Below are positions 36,982 to 48,880 of a stretch of DNA of 64,000 nucleotides, piece after piece. This DNA comes from Hydractinia symbiolongicarpus (Eukaryota > Cnidaria > Hydrozoa > Anthoathecata > Hydractiniidae). The first letter of the stretch is position 1. Each line of letters starts with the position of its first letter. The translations under genes and the position numbers were made by a program. The notes beneath the pieces are model-generated. The model did no database searches. It was given only the letters and a program-made list of their open reading frames with translations, and had not been told where the DNA came from. Location: assembly GCF_029227915.1 (NCBI RefSeq), contig NC_079887.1:28209650-28273649 (forward strand), given 5' to 3'.

Positions 36982-38185
36982 CTTGTAGTTTTCAAAAATG
37001 TTTTCATTTTTGATGAGACGCTGAATAAAAGAAGTTTAATCGCCGGCAAACGAAAACCCGCGACTTCCCGTAAATCCCGGGCTTCGCCCGTAAAGTCAAA
37101 AGTATACAAAGAAAGTACCCAGGGAGTAAACTCATTTCCCAAACGATTTTTTAAATTATTATTTCACCACTAAAACGCATGAGACTTGTAGTTTTCAAGA
37201 ATGTTTTCATTTTTGATGAGACGCTGAATAAAAGAAGTTTAATCGCCGGCAAACGAAAACCCGCGATTTCCCGTAAATCCCGGCTTGGCCCGTATAGTCA
37301 AAAGTATACAAAGAAAGTACCCAGGGAGTAAACTCATTTCCCGAACGATTTTTTAAATTATTTTTTCACCACTAAAACGCATGAGACTTGTAGTTTTCAA
37401 AAATGTTTTCATTTTTGATGAGACGCTGAATAAAAGCAGTTTAATCGCCGGCAAACGAAAACCTGCGATTTCCCTAAATCCCGGACTCGGCCCGTATAGT
37501 CAAAAGTATACAAAGAAAGTACCCAGGGAGTAAACTCCTTTCCAGAACGATTTTTTAAATTATTTTTTCACCATTAAAACGCATAAGACTTGTAGTTTTT
37601 AAAAATGTTTTCATTTTTGATGAGACGCTGAATAAAAGAAGTTTAATCGCCGGCAAACGAAAACCCGCGATTTCCCGTAAATCCCGCGCTTGTCCGTATA
37701 GTCAAAAGTATACAAAGAAAGTACCCAGGGAGTAAACTCATTTCCCGAACGATTTTTTATATTATTTTTTTACCACTAAACGCATGAGACTTGTAGTTTT
37801 CAAAAATGTTTTCTTTTTTGATGAGACGCTGAATAAAAGCAGTTTAATCGCCGGCAAACGAAAACCCGCGACTTCCCGTAAATCCCGGGCTTGGGCCGTA
37901 TAGTCAAAAGTATACAAAGAAAGTACCCAGGGAGTAAACTCATTTCCCAAACGATTTTTTAAATTATTATTTCACCACTAAAACGCATGAGACTTGTAGT
38001 TTTCAAGAATGTTTTCATTTTTGATGAGACGCTGAATAAAAGCAGTTTAATCGCCGGCAAACGAAAACCCGCGATTTCCCGTAAATCCCGGGCTTGGCAC
38101 GTATAGTCGAATGTATACAAAGAAAGTACCCGGGGAGTAAACTCATTTCCCGAACGATTTTTTAAATTATTTTTTCACCACTAAA

Positions 38186-38199
38186 ACGCATGACGCATG
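38186..38199 (+). repeat. 7-bp insertion, ACGCATG x2, second example
   Basis: Exact doubling of ACGCATG as at 22793. It accounts for the 1,221-bp spacing of A markers 37437 and 38658, about 7 bp over six monomers. Confidence 0.88.
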
Positions 38200-39011
38200 A
38201 GACTTGTAGTTTTCAAAAATGTTTTCATTTTTGATGAGACGCTGAATAAAAGAAGTTTAATCGCCGGCAAACGAAAACCAGCGACTTCCCGTAAATCCCG
38301 GCCTTGGCCCGTATAGTCAAAAGTATACAAAGAAAGTACCCAGGGAGTAAACTCATTTCCCAAACGATTTTTTAAATTATTATTTCACCACTAAAACGCA
38401 TGAGACTTGTAGTTTTCAAGAATGTTTTCATTTTTGATGAGACGCTGAATAAAAGAAGTTTAATCGCCGGCAAACGAAAACCCGCGATTTCCCGTAAATC
38501 CCGGCTTGGCCCGTATAGACAAAAGTATACAAAGAAAGTACCCAGGGAGTAAACTCATTTCCCGAACGATTTTTTAAATTATTTTTTCACCACTAAAACG
38601 CATGAGACTTGTAGTTTTCAAAAATGTTTTCATTTTTGATGAGACGCTGAATAAAAGCAGTTTAATCGCCGGCAAACGAAAACCTGCGATTTCCCTAAAT
38701 CCCGGACTCGGCCCGTATAGTCGAAAGTATACAAAGAAAGTACCCAGGGAGTAAACTCCTTTCCAGAACGATTTTTTAAATTATTTTTTCACCACTAAAA
38801 CGCATAAGACTTGTAGTTTTTAAAAATGTTTTCATTTTTGATGAGACGCTGAATAAAATAAGTTTAATCGCCGGCAAACGAAAACCCGCGATTTCCCGTA
38901 AATCCTGCGCTTGGCCCGTATAGTCAAAAGTATACAAAGAAAGTACCCAGGGAGTAAACTCATTTCCCGAACGATTTTTTATATTATTTTTTTACCACTA
39001 AACGCATGAGA

Positions 39012-39110
39012 CTTGTAGTTATCAAAAATATTTTCATATTTGATGGGACGCTGAATAAAAGAAGTTTAATCGCCGGGAAACGAAAATCCGCGAATTCCCG
39101 TAAATCCCGG
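39012..39110 (+). repeat. Half-monomer 15 (99 bp)
   Basis: The junction at 39111 is the rightmost, 453 bp after A marker 38658. It copies half-monomer 14 at an offset of 2,129 bp, with the private change CGCCGGGAAACG. Confidence 0.9.
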
Positions 39111-39440
39111 CTTGTAGTTTTCAAAAATGTTTTCATTTTTGATGAGACGCTGAATAAAAGAAGTTTAATCGCCGGCAAACGAAAACCCGCGACTTCCCGT
39201 AAATCCCGGGCTTCGCCCGTAAAGTCAAAAGTATACAAAGAAAGTACCCAGGGAGTAAACTCATTTCCCAAACGATTTTTTAAATTATTATTTCACCACT
39301 AAAACGCATGAGACTTGTAGTTTTCAAGAATGTTTTCATTTTTGATGAGACGCTGAATAAAAGAAGTTTAATCGCCGGCAAACGAAAACCCGCGATTTCC
39401 CGTAAATCCCGGCTTGGCCCGTATAGTCAAAAGTATACAA

Positions 39441-41460
39441 AGAAAGTACCCAGGGAGTAAACTCATTTCCCGAAGGATTTTTTAAATTATTTTTTCACCA
39501 CTAAAACGCATGAGACTTGTAGTTTTCAAAAATGTTTTCATTTTTGATGAGACGCTGAATAAAAGCAGTTTAATCGCCGGCAAACGAAAACCTGCGATTT
39601 CCCTAAATCCCGGACTCGGCCCGTATAGTCAAAAGTATACAAAGAAAGTACCCAGGGAGTAAACTCCTTTCCAGAACGATTTTTTAAATTATTTTTTCAC
39701 CATTAAAACGCATAAGACTTGTAGTTTTTAAAAATGTTTTCATTTTTGATGAGACGCTGAATAAAAGAAGTTTAATCGCCGGCAAACGAAAACCCGCGAT
39801 TTCCCGTAAATCCCGCGCTTGTCCGTATAGTCAAAAGTATACAAAGAAAGTACCCAGGGAGTAAACTCATTTCCCGAACGATTTTTTATATTATTTTTTT
39901 ACCACTAAACGCATGAGACTTGTAGTTTTCAAAAATGTTTTCTTTTTTGATGAGACGCTGAATAAAAGCAGTTTAATCGCCGGCAAACGAAAACCCGCGA
40001 CTTCCCGTAAATCCCGGGCTTGGGCCGTATAGTCAAAAGTATACAAAGAAAGTACCCAGGGAGTAAACTCATTTCCCAAACGATTTTTTAAATTATTATT
40101 TCACCACTAAAACGCATGAGACTTGTAGTTTTCAAGAATGTTTTCATTTTTGATGAGACGCTGAATAAAAGCAGTTTAATCGCCAGCAAACGAAAACCCG
40201 CGATTTCCCGTAAATCCCGGGCTTGGCCCGTATAGTCAAAAAGTATACAAAGAAAGTACCCAGGGAGTAAACTCATTTCCCAAACGATTTTTTAAATTAT
40301 TATTTCACCACTAAAACGCATGAGACTTGTAGTTTTCAAGAATGTTTTCATTTTTGATGAGACGCTGAATAAAAGAAGTTTAATCGCCGGCAAACGAAAA
40401 CCCGCGATTTCCCGTAAATCCCGGCTTGGCCCGTATAGTCAAAAGTATACAAAGAAAGTACCCAGGGAGTAAACTCATTTCCCGAAGGATTTTTTAAATT
40501 ATTTTTTCACCACTAAAACGCATGAGACTTGTAGTTTTCAAAAATGTTTTCATTTTTGATGAGACGCTGAATAAAAGCAGTTTAATCGCCGGCAAACGAA
40601 AACCTGCGATTTCCCTAAATCCCGGACTCGGCCCGTATAGTCAAAAGTATACAAAGAAAGTACCCAGGGAGTAAACTCCTTTCCAGAACGATTTTTTAAA
40701 TTATTTTTTCACCATTAAAACGCATAAGACTTGTAGTTTTTAAAAATGTTTTCATTTTTGATGAGACGCTGAATAAAAGAAGTTTAATCGCCGGCAAACG
40801 AAAACCCGCGATTTCCCGTAAATCCCGCGCTTGTCCGTATAGTCAAAAGTATACAAAGAAAGTACCCAGGGAGTAAACTCATTTCCCGAACGATTTTTTA
40901 TATTATTTTTTTACCACTAAACGCATGAGACTTGTAGTTTTCAAAAATGTTTTCTTTTTTGATGAGACGCTGAATAAAAGCAGTTTAATCGCCGGCAAAC
41001 GAAAACCCGCGACTTCCCGTAAATCCCGGGCTTGGGCCGTATAGTCAAAAGTATACAAAGAAAGTACCCAGGGAGTAAACTCATTTCCCAAACGATTTTT
41101 TAAATTATTATTTCACCACTAAAACGCATGAGACTTGTAGTTTTCAAGAATGTTTTCATTTTTGATGAGACGCTGAATAAAAGCAGTTTAATCGCCAGCA
41201 AACGAAAACCCGCGATTTCCCGTAAATCCCGGGCTTGGCCCGTATAGTCAAAAAGTATACAAAGAAAGTACCCAGGGAGTAAACTCATTTCCCAAACGAT
41301 TTTTTAAATTATTATTTCACCACTAAAACGCATGAGACTTGTAGTTTTCAAGAATGTTTTCATTTTTGATGAGACGCTGAATAAAAGCAGTTTAATCGCC
41401 GGCAAACGAAAACCCGCGATTTCCCGTAAATCCCGGGCTTGGCACGTATAGTCGAATGTA
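39441..41460. repeat. Tandem duplication of a 5-monomer, 1,012-bp unit
   Basis: CCCGAAGGATTTT (39471 and 40483), CGCGCTTGTCCG, CTTGGGCCGTATAG and GTCAAAAAGTATAC (an extra A) recur at an offset of 1,012 bp. The copies look identical by eye. No half-monomer occurs in this unit, which is a whole five monomers between A markers 39566 and 40578. Confidence 0.88.
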
Positions 41461-41530
41461 TACAAAGAAAGTACCCGGGGAGTAAACTCATTTCCCGAAC
41501 GATTTTTTAAATTATTTTTTCACCACTAAA

Positions 41531-41544
41531 ACGCAAGACGCATG
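41531..41544 (+). repeat. 7-bp insertion, ACGCAAG + ACGCATG
   Basis: A third form of the insertion, with T changed to A in the first heptamer. It is otherwise in the same context as 22793. Confidence 0.86.
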
Positions 41545-42346
41545 AGACTTGTAGTTTTCAAAAATGTTTTCATTTTTGATGAGACGCTGAATAAAAGAAG
41601 TTTAATCGCCGGCAAACGAAAACCAGCGACTTCCCGTAAATCCCGGGCTTGACCCGTATAGTCAAAAGTATACAAAAAAGTACCCAGGAAGTAAAATCAT
41701 TTCCCGAACGATTTTTTAAATTACTTTTTCACCACTAAAACGCATGAGACTTGTAGTTTTTAAAAATGTTTTCAATTTTGATGAGACGCTGAATAAAAGA
41801 AGTTTAATCGCCGGCAAACGAAAACCTGCGGTTTCCCGTAAATCATGGACTCGGCCCGTATAGTCAAAAGTATACAAAGAAAGTACCCAGGGAGTAAACT
41901 CATTTCCCAAACGATTTTTTAAATTATTATTTCACCACTAAAACGCATGAGACTTGTAGTTTTCAAGAATGTTTTCATTTTTGATGAGACGCTGAATAAA
42001 AGCGGTTTAATCGCCGGCAAACGAAAACCCGCGATTTCCCGTAAATCCCGGGCTTGGCACGTATAGTCGAATGTATACAAAGAAGTACCCTGAGAGTAAA
42101 CTCATTTCCAAAACGATTTTTTAAATTATTTTTTCACCACTAAAACGCATAAGACTTGTAGTTTTTAAAAATGTTTTCATTTTTGATGAGACGCTGAATA
42201 AAAGAAGTTTAATCGCCAGCAAACGAAAACCCGCGATTTCCCGTAAATCCCGGCTTGGCCCGTATAGTCAAAAGTATACAAAGAAAGTACCCGGGGAGTA
42301 AACTCATTTCCCGAACGATTTTTTAAATTATTTTTTCACCACTAAA

Positions 42347-42360
42347 ACGCATTACGCATG
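42347..42360 (+). repeat. 7-bp insertion, first 2,032-bp copy
   Basis: ACGCATT + ACGCATG, followed by CGCTTAATAAAAG. It matches 27456 at an offset of 14,891 bp. Confidence 0.88.
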
Positions 42361-44378
42361 AGACTTGTAGTTTTCAAAAATGTTTTCATTTTTGATGAGA
42401 CGCTTAATAAAAGAAGTTTAATCGCCGGCAAACGAAAACCAGCGACATCCCGTAAATCCCGGCCTTGACCCGTATAGTCAAAAGTATACAAAGAAAGTAC
42501 CCAGGAAGTAAACTCATTTCCCGAACGATTTTTTAAATTACTTTTTCACCACTAAAACGCATGAGACTTGTAGTTTTTAAAAATGTTTTCATTTTTGATG
42601 AGACGCTGAATAAAAGAAGTTTAATCGCCGGCAAACGAAAACCTGCGATTTCCCGTAAATCCTGGACTCGGCCCGTATAGTCAAAAGTATACAAAGAAGT
42701 ACCCAGGGAGTAAACTCATTTCCCAAACGATTTTTTCAATTATTATTTCACCACTAAAACGCATGAGACTTGTAGTTTTCAAGAATGTTTTCATTCTTGA
42801 TGAGACGCTGTATAAAAGCAGTTTAATCGCCGGCAAACGAAAACCCGCGATTTCCCGTAAATCTCGGGCTTGGCACGTATAGTCGAATGTATACAAAGAA
42901 AGTACCCTGAGAGTAAACTCATTTCCAGAACGATTTTTTAAATTATTTTTTCACCACTAAAACGCATAAGACTTGTAGTTTTAAAAAATGTTTTCATTTT
43001 TGATGAGACGCTGAATAAAAGAAGTTTAATCGCCGGCAAACGAAAACCCGCGATTTCCCGTAAATCCCGGCTTGGCCCGTATAGTCAAAAGTATACAAAG
43101 AAAGTACCCAGGGAGTAAACTCATTTCCCGAACGATTTTTTAAATTATTTTTTCACCACTAAAACGCATGAGAATTTTAGTTTTCAAAATTGTTTTCATT
43201 TTTGATGAGACGCTGAATAAAAGCAGTTTAATCGCCGGCAAACGAAAACCTGCGATTTCCCTAATTCCCAGACTCGGCCCGTATAGTCAAAAGTATACAA
43301 AGAAAGTACCCAGGGAGTAAACTCATTTCCCGAACGATTTTTTAAATTACTTTTTCACCACTAAAACGCATGAGACTTGTAGTTTTTAAAAATGTTCTCA
43401 TTTTTGATGAGACGCTGAGTAAAAGAAGTTTAATCGCCGGCAAACGAAAACCTGCGATTTCTCGTAAATCCTGGACTCGGCCCGTATAGTCAAAAGTATA
43501 CAAAGAAAGTACCCAGGGAGTAAACTCATTTCCCAAACGATTTTTTAAATTATTTTTTCACCACTAAAACGCATAAGACTTGTAGTTTTTAAAAATGTTT
43601 TCACTTTTGATGAGACGCTGAATAAAAGAAGTTTAATCGCCGGCAAACGAAAACCCGCGATTTCCCGTAAATCCCGGGCTTGGCCCGTATAGTCAAAAGT
43701 ATACAAAGAAAGTACCCAGGGAGTAAACTCATTTCCCGAACGATTTTTTAAATTATTTTTTCACCAGTAAAACGCATGAGACTTGTAGTTTTTAAAAATG
43801 TTTTCAATTTTGATGAGACGCTGAATAAAAGAAGTTTAATCGCCGGCAAACGAAAACCTGCGGTTTCCCGTAAATCATGGACTCGGCCCGTATAGTCAAA
43901 AGTATACAAAGAAAGTACCCAGGGAGTAAACACATTTCCCAAACGATTTTTTAAATTATTATTTCACCACTAAAACGCATGAGACTTGTAGTTTTCAAGA
44001 ATGTTTTCATTTTTGATGAGACGCTGAATAAAAGCGGTTTAATCGCCGGCAAACGAAAACCCGCGATTTCCCGTAAATCCCGGGCTTGGCACGTATAGTC
44101 GAATGTATACAAAGAAGTACCCTGCGAGTAAACTCATTTCCAAAACGATTTTTTAAATTATTTTTTCACCACTAAAACGCATAAGACTTGTAGTTTTTAA
44201 AAATGTTTTCATTTTTGATGAGACGCTGAATAAAAGAAGTTTAATCGCCAGCAAACGAAAACCCGCGATTTCCCGTAAATCCCGGCTTGGCCCGTATAGT
44301 CAAAAGTATACAAAGAAAGTACCCGGGGAGTAAACTCATTTCCCGAACGATTTTTTAAATTATTTTTTCACCACTAAA

Positions 44379-44392
44379 ACGCATTACGCATG
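44379..44392 (+). repeat. 7-bp insertion, second 2,032-bp copy
   Basis: The same as at 42347, 2,032 bp further on, and the rightmost example in the window. Confidence 0.88.
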
Positions 44393-45789
44393 AGACTTGT
44401 AGTTTTCAAAAATGTTTTCATTTTTGATGAGACGCTTAATAAAAGAAGTTTAATCGCCGGCAAACGAAAACCAGCGACATCCCGTAAATCCCGGCCTTGA
44501 CCCGTATAGTCAAAAGTATACAAAGAAAGTACCCAGGAAGTAAACTCATTTCCCGAACGATTTTTTAAATTACTTTTTCACCACTAAAACGCATGAGACT
44601 TGTAGTTTTTAAAAATGTTTTCATTTTTGATGAGACGCTGAATAAAAGAAGTTTAATCGCCGGCAAACGAAAACCTGCGATTTCCCGTAAATCCTGGACT
44701 CGGCCCGTATAGTCAAAAGTATACAAAGAAGTACCCAGGGAGTAAACTCATTTCCCAAACGATTTTTTCAATTATTATTTCACCACTAAAACGCATGAGA
44801 CTTGTAGTTTTCAAGAATGTTTTCATTCTTGATGAGACGCTGAATAAAAGCAGTTTAATCGCCGGCAAACGAAAACCCGCGATTTCCCGTAAATCTCGGG
44901 CTTGGCACGTATAGTCGAATGTATACAAAGAAAGTACCCTGAGAGTAAACTCATTTCCAGAACTTTTTTTTAAATTATTTTTTCACCACTAAAACGCATA
45001 AGACTTGTAGTTTTAAAAAATGTTTTCATTTTTGATGAGACGCTGAATAAAAGAAGTTTAATCGCCGGCAAACGAAAACCCGCGATTTCCCGTAAATCCC
45101 GGCTTGGCCCGTATAGTCAAAAGTATACAAAGAAAGTACCCAGGGAGTAAACTCATTTCCCGAACGATTTTTTAAATTATTTTTTCACCACTAAAACGCA
45201 TGAGAATTTTAGTTTTCAAAATTGTTTTCATTTTTGATGAGACGCTGAATAAAAGCAGTTTAATCGCCGGCAAACGAAAACCTGCGATTTCCCTAATTCC
45301 CAGACTCGGCCCGTATAGTCAAAAGTATACAAAGAAAGTACCCAGGGAGTAAACTCATTTCCCGAACGATTTTTTAAATTACTTTTTCACCACTAAAACG
45401 CATGAGACTTGTAGTTTTTAAAAATGTTCTCATTTTTGATGAGACGCTGAGTAAAAGAAGTTTAATCGCCGGCAAACGAAAACCTGCGATTTCTCGTAAA
45501 TCCTGGACTCGGCCCGTATAGTCAAAAGTATACAAAGAAAGTACCCAGGGAGTAAACTCATTTCCCAAACGATTTTTTAAATTATTTTTTCACCACTAAA
45601 ACGCATAAGACTTGTAGTTTTTAAAAATGTTTTCACTTTTGATGAGACGCTGAATAAAAGAAGTTTAATCGCCGGCAAACGAAAACCCGCGATTTCCCGT
45701 AAATCCCGGGCTTGGCCCGTATAGTCAAAAGTATACAAAGAAAGTACCCAGGGAGTAAACTCATTTCCCGAACGATTTTTTAAATTATT

Positions 45790-46200
45790 TTTTCACCAGT
45801 AAAACGCATGAGACTTGTAGTTTTTAAAAATGTTTTCATATTTGATGAGACGCTGAATAACAGAAGTTTAATCGCCGGCAAACGAAAACCCGCGATTTCC
45901 CGTAAATCCCGGGCTTGGCACGTATAGACGAATGTATACAAAGAAAGTACCCTGTGAGTAAACTCATTTCCAGAACGATTTTTTAAATTATTTTTTCACC
46001 AGTAAAACGCATGAGACTTGTAGTTTTTAAAAATGTTTTCATATTTGATGAGACGCTGAATAACAGAAGTTTAATCGCCGGCAAACGAAAACCCGCGATT
46101 TCCCGTAAATCCCGGGCTTGGCACGTATAGTCGAATGTATACAAAGAAAGTACCCTGTGAGTAAACTCATTTCCAGAACGATTTTTTAAATTATTTTTTC
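45790..46200. repeat. Single-monomer tandem duplication, 203 bp
   Basis: CACCAGTAAAACGC (45794 and 45997), TTTTCATATTTGATGAGAC and GAATAACAGAAG occur in two adjacent monomers 203 bp apart. One differs by GTATAGACGAATG in place of GTATAGTCGAATG. This is the smallest scale of duplication in the window. Confidence 0.85.
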
Positions 46201-48880
46201 ACCACTAAAGCCCATGAGACTTGTAGTTTTAAAAAATGTTTTCATTTTTGATGAGACGCTGAATAAAAGAAGTTTAATCGCCGGTAAACGAAAACCCGCG
46301 ATTTCCGTAAATCCCGGCTTGGACCGTATAGTCAAAAGTATACAAAGAAAGTACCCAGGGAGTAAACTCATTTCCCGAACGATTTTTTAAATTATTTTTT
46401 CACCACTAAAACGCATGAGACTTGTAGTTTTCAAAAATGTTTTCATTTTTGATGAGACGCTGAATAAAAGCAGTTTAATCGCCGGCAAACGAAAACCTGC
46501 GATTTCCCGTAAATCCGGGTCTTGGCCCGTATAGTCGAATGCATACAAAGAAAGTACCCAGGGAGTAAACTCATTTCCCAAACGATTTTTTAAATTTTTT
46601 TTTCACCACTAAAACGCATGAGACTTGTATTTTTCAAAAATGTTTTCATTTTTGATGAGACGCTTAATGAAAGAGGTTTAATCGCCGGAAAACGAAAACC
46701 CGCGATTTCCCGTAAATCCCGGGCTTAGCCCGTATAGTCGAATGTATACAAAGAAAGTACCCTGTGAGTAAACTCATTTCCAGAACGATTTTTTAAATTA
46801 TTCTTTCACCACTAAAACGCATAAGACTTGTAGTTTTCAAAAATGTTTTCATTTTTGATGAGACGCTGAATAAAAGAAGTTTAATCGCCGGCCAGCGAAA
46901 ACCCGCGATTTCCCGTAAATCCAGGGCTTGGCCCGTATAGTCAAAAGTATACAAAGAAAGTACCCAGGGAGTAAAGTCATTTCCCGAACGATTTTTTAAA
47001 TTATTTTTTCACCACTAAAACGCATGAGACTTGTAGTTTTCAAAAATGTTTTCATTTTGGATGAGACGCTGAATAAAAGCAGTTTAATCGCCGGCAAACG
47101 AAAACCTGCGATTTCCCTAAATCCCGGACTCGGCCCGTATAGTCAAAAGTATACAAAGAAAGTACCCAGGGAGTAAACTCATTTCCAGAACAATTTTTTA
47201 AATTATTTTTTCACCACTAAAACGCATAAGACTTGTAATTTTTAAAAATGTTTTCATTTTTGATGAGACGCTGAATAAAAGAAGTTTAATCGCCGGCAAA
47301 CGAAAACCCGAGATTTCCCGTAAATCCCGGGCTTGGCCCGTATAGTTAAAAGTATACAAAGAAAGTACCTAGGGAGTAAACTCATTTCCCAAACGATTTT
47401 TTATATTATTTTTTTGCCACTAAACGCATAAGACTTGTAGTTTTCAAAAATATTATCATATTTGATGTGACGCTGAATAAAAGAAGTTTAATCGCCGGCA
47501 AACGAAAATCCGCGATTTCCCGTAAATCCCGGACTCGGCCCGTATAGTCAAAGGTATACAAAGAAAGTACCCAGGGAGTAAACTCATTTCCCGAACGATT
47601 TTTGAAATTATTTTTTCACCACTAAAACGCATGAGACTTGTAGTTTTCAAAAATGTTTTCATTTTTGATGAGACGCTTAATGAAAGAGGTTTAATCGCCG
47701 GCAAACAAAATCCCGCGTTTTCCCGTAAATCCGGGGCTTGGCCCGTATAGTCGAATGTATACAAAGAAAGTACCCAGGGAGTAAACTCATTTCCCAAACG
47801 ATTTTTTAAATTTTTTTTTCACCACTAAAACGCATGAGACTTGTATTTTTCAAAAATGTTTTCATTTTTGATGAGACGCTTAATGAAAGAGGTTTAATCG
47901 CCGGAAAACGAAAACCCGCGATTTCCCGTAAATCCCGGACTTAGCCCGTATAGTCGAATGTATACAAAGAAAGTACCCTGTGAGTAAACTCATTTCCAGA
48001 ACGATTTTTTAAATTATTCTTTCACCACTAAAACGCATAAGACTTGTAGTTTTCAAAAATGTTTTCATTTTTGATGAGACGCTGAATAAAAGAAGTTTAA
48101 TCGCCGGCAAACGAAAACCCGCGATTTCCCGTAAATCCAGGGCTTGGCCCGTATAGTCAAAAGTATACAAAGAAAGTACCCAGGGAGTAAACTCATTTCC
48201 CGAACGATTTTTTAAATTATTTTTTCACCACTAAAACGCATGAGACTTGTAGTTTTCAAAAATGTTTTCATTTTGGATGAGACGCTGAATAAAAGCAGTT
48301 TAATCGCCGGCAAACGAAAACCTGCGATTTCCCTAAATCCCGGACTCGGCCCGTATAGTCAAAAGTATACAAAGAAAGTACCCAGGGAGTAAACTCATTT
48401 CCAGAACAATTTTTTAAATGATTTTTTCACCACTAAAACGCATAAGACTTGTAATTTTTAAAAATGTTTTCATTTTTGATGAGACGCTGAATAAAAGAAG
48501 TTTAATCGCCGGCAAACGAAAACCCGCGATTTCCCGTAAATCCCGGGCTTGGCCCGTATAGTCAAAAGTATACAAAGAAAGTACCTAGGGAGTAAACTCA
48601 TTTCCCGAACGATTTTTTATATTATTTTTTTGCCACTAAACGCATGAGACTTGTAGTTTTCAAAAATATTATCATATTTGATGTGACGCTGAATAAAAGA
48701 AGTTTAATCGCCGGCAAACGAAAATCCGCGATTTCCCGTAAATCCCGGACTCGGCCCGTATAGTCAAAGGTATACAAAGAAAGTACCCAGGGAGTAAACT
48801 CATTTCCCGAACGATTTTTGAAATTATTTTTTCATCACTAAAACGCATGAGACTTGTAGTTTTCAAAAATGTTTTCATTT
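46201..48880. repeat. Tandem duplication of a 6-monomer, 1,216-bp unit
   Basis: CTTGTATTTTTCAAAAATG (46624 and 47840), AATTATTCTTTCACC and TTTTTTGCCACTAAACGC recur at an offset of 1,216 bp. Copies run from about 46535 and 47751. The second copy diverges near 48880, where its E-type CTTAATGAAAG is replaced by CTGAATAAAAG. E monomers reappear here (first at 46661) after being absent from about 14.7 to 46.6 kb. Confidence 0.83.

Larger units (their letters stand above)
34309..39565. repeat. A-phased units copied from the 31-34 kb block
   Basis: From 34560 onward the sequence follows 31229 onward at an offset of 3,331 bp. After about 36.2 kb the offset becomes 3,128 bp, one monomer less. 36855 onward recurs at 38984 (offset 2,129 bp). 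A markers are at 34309, 35419, 36529, 37437, 38658 and 39566, giving unit lengths of 1,110, 1,110, 908, 1,221 and 908 bp. The 1,221-bp unit lacks the half-monomer and has a 7-bp insertion. Confidence 0.85.
41461..45832. repeat. Tandem duplication of a 10-monomer, 2,032-bp unit
   Basis: About 41770-43800 recurs at about 43802-45832. Shared markers include TTCAATTTTGATG, CTGCGGTTTCCCG, the 7-bp insertion (42347 and 44379), ATGTTCTCATTTT and GAGAATTTTAG. Minor differences are present, such as GAACTTTTTTTTAAA near 44963. The block also matches 26.8-29.5 kb at offsets of 14,891 and then 14,076 bp. Confidence 0.87.
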
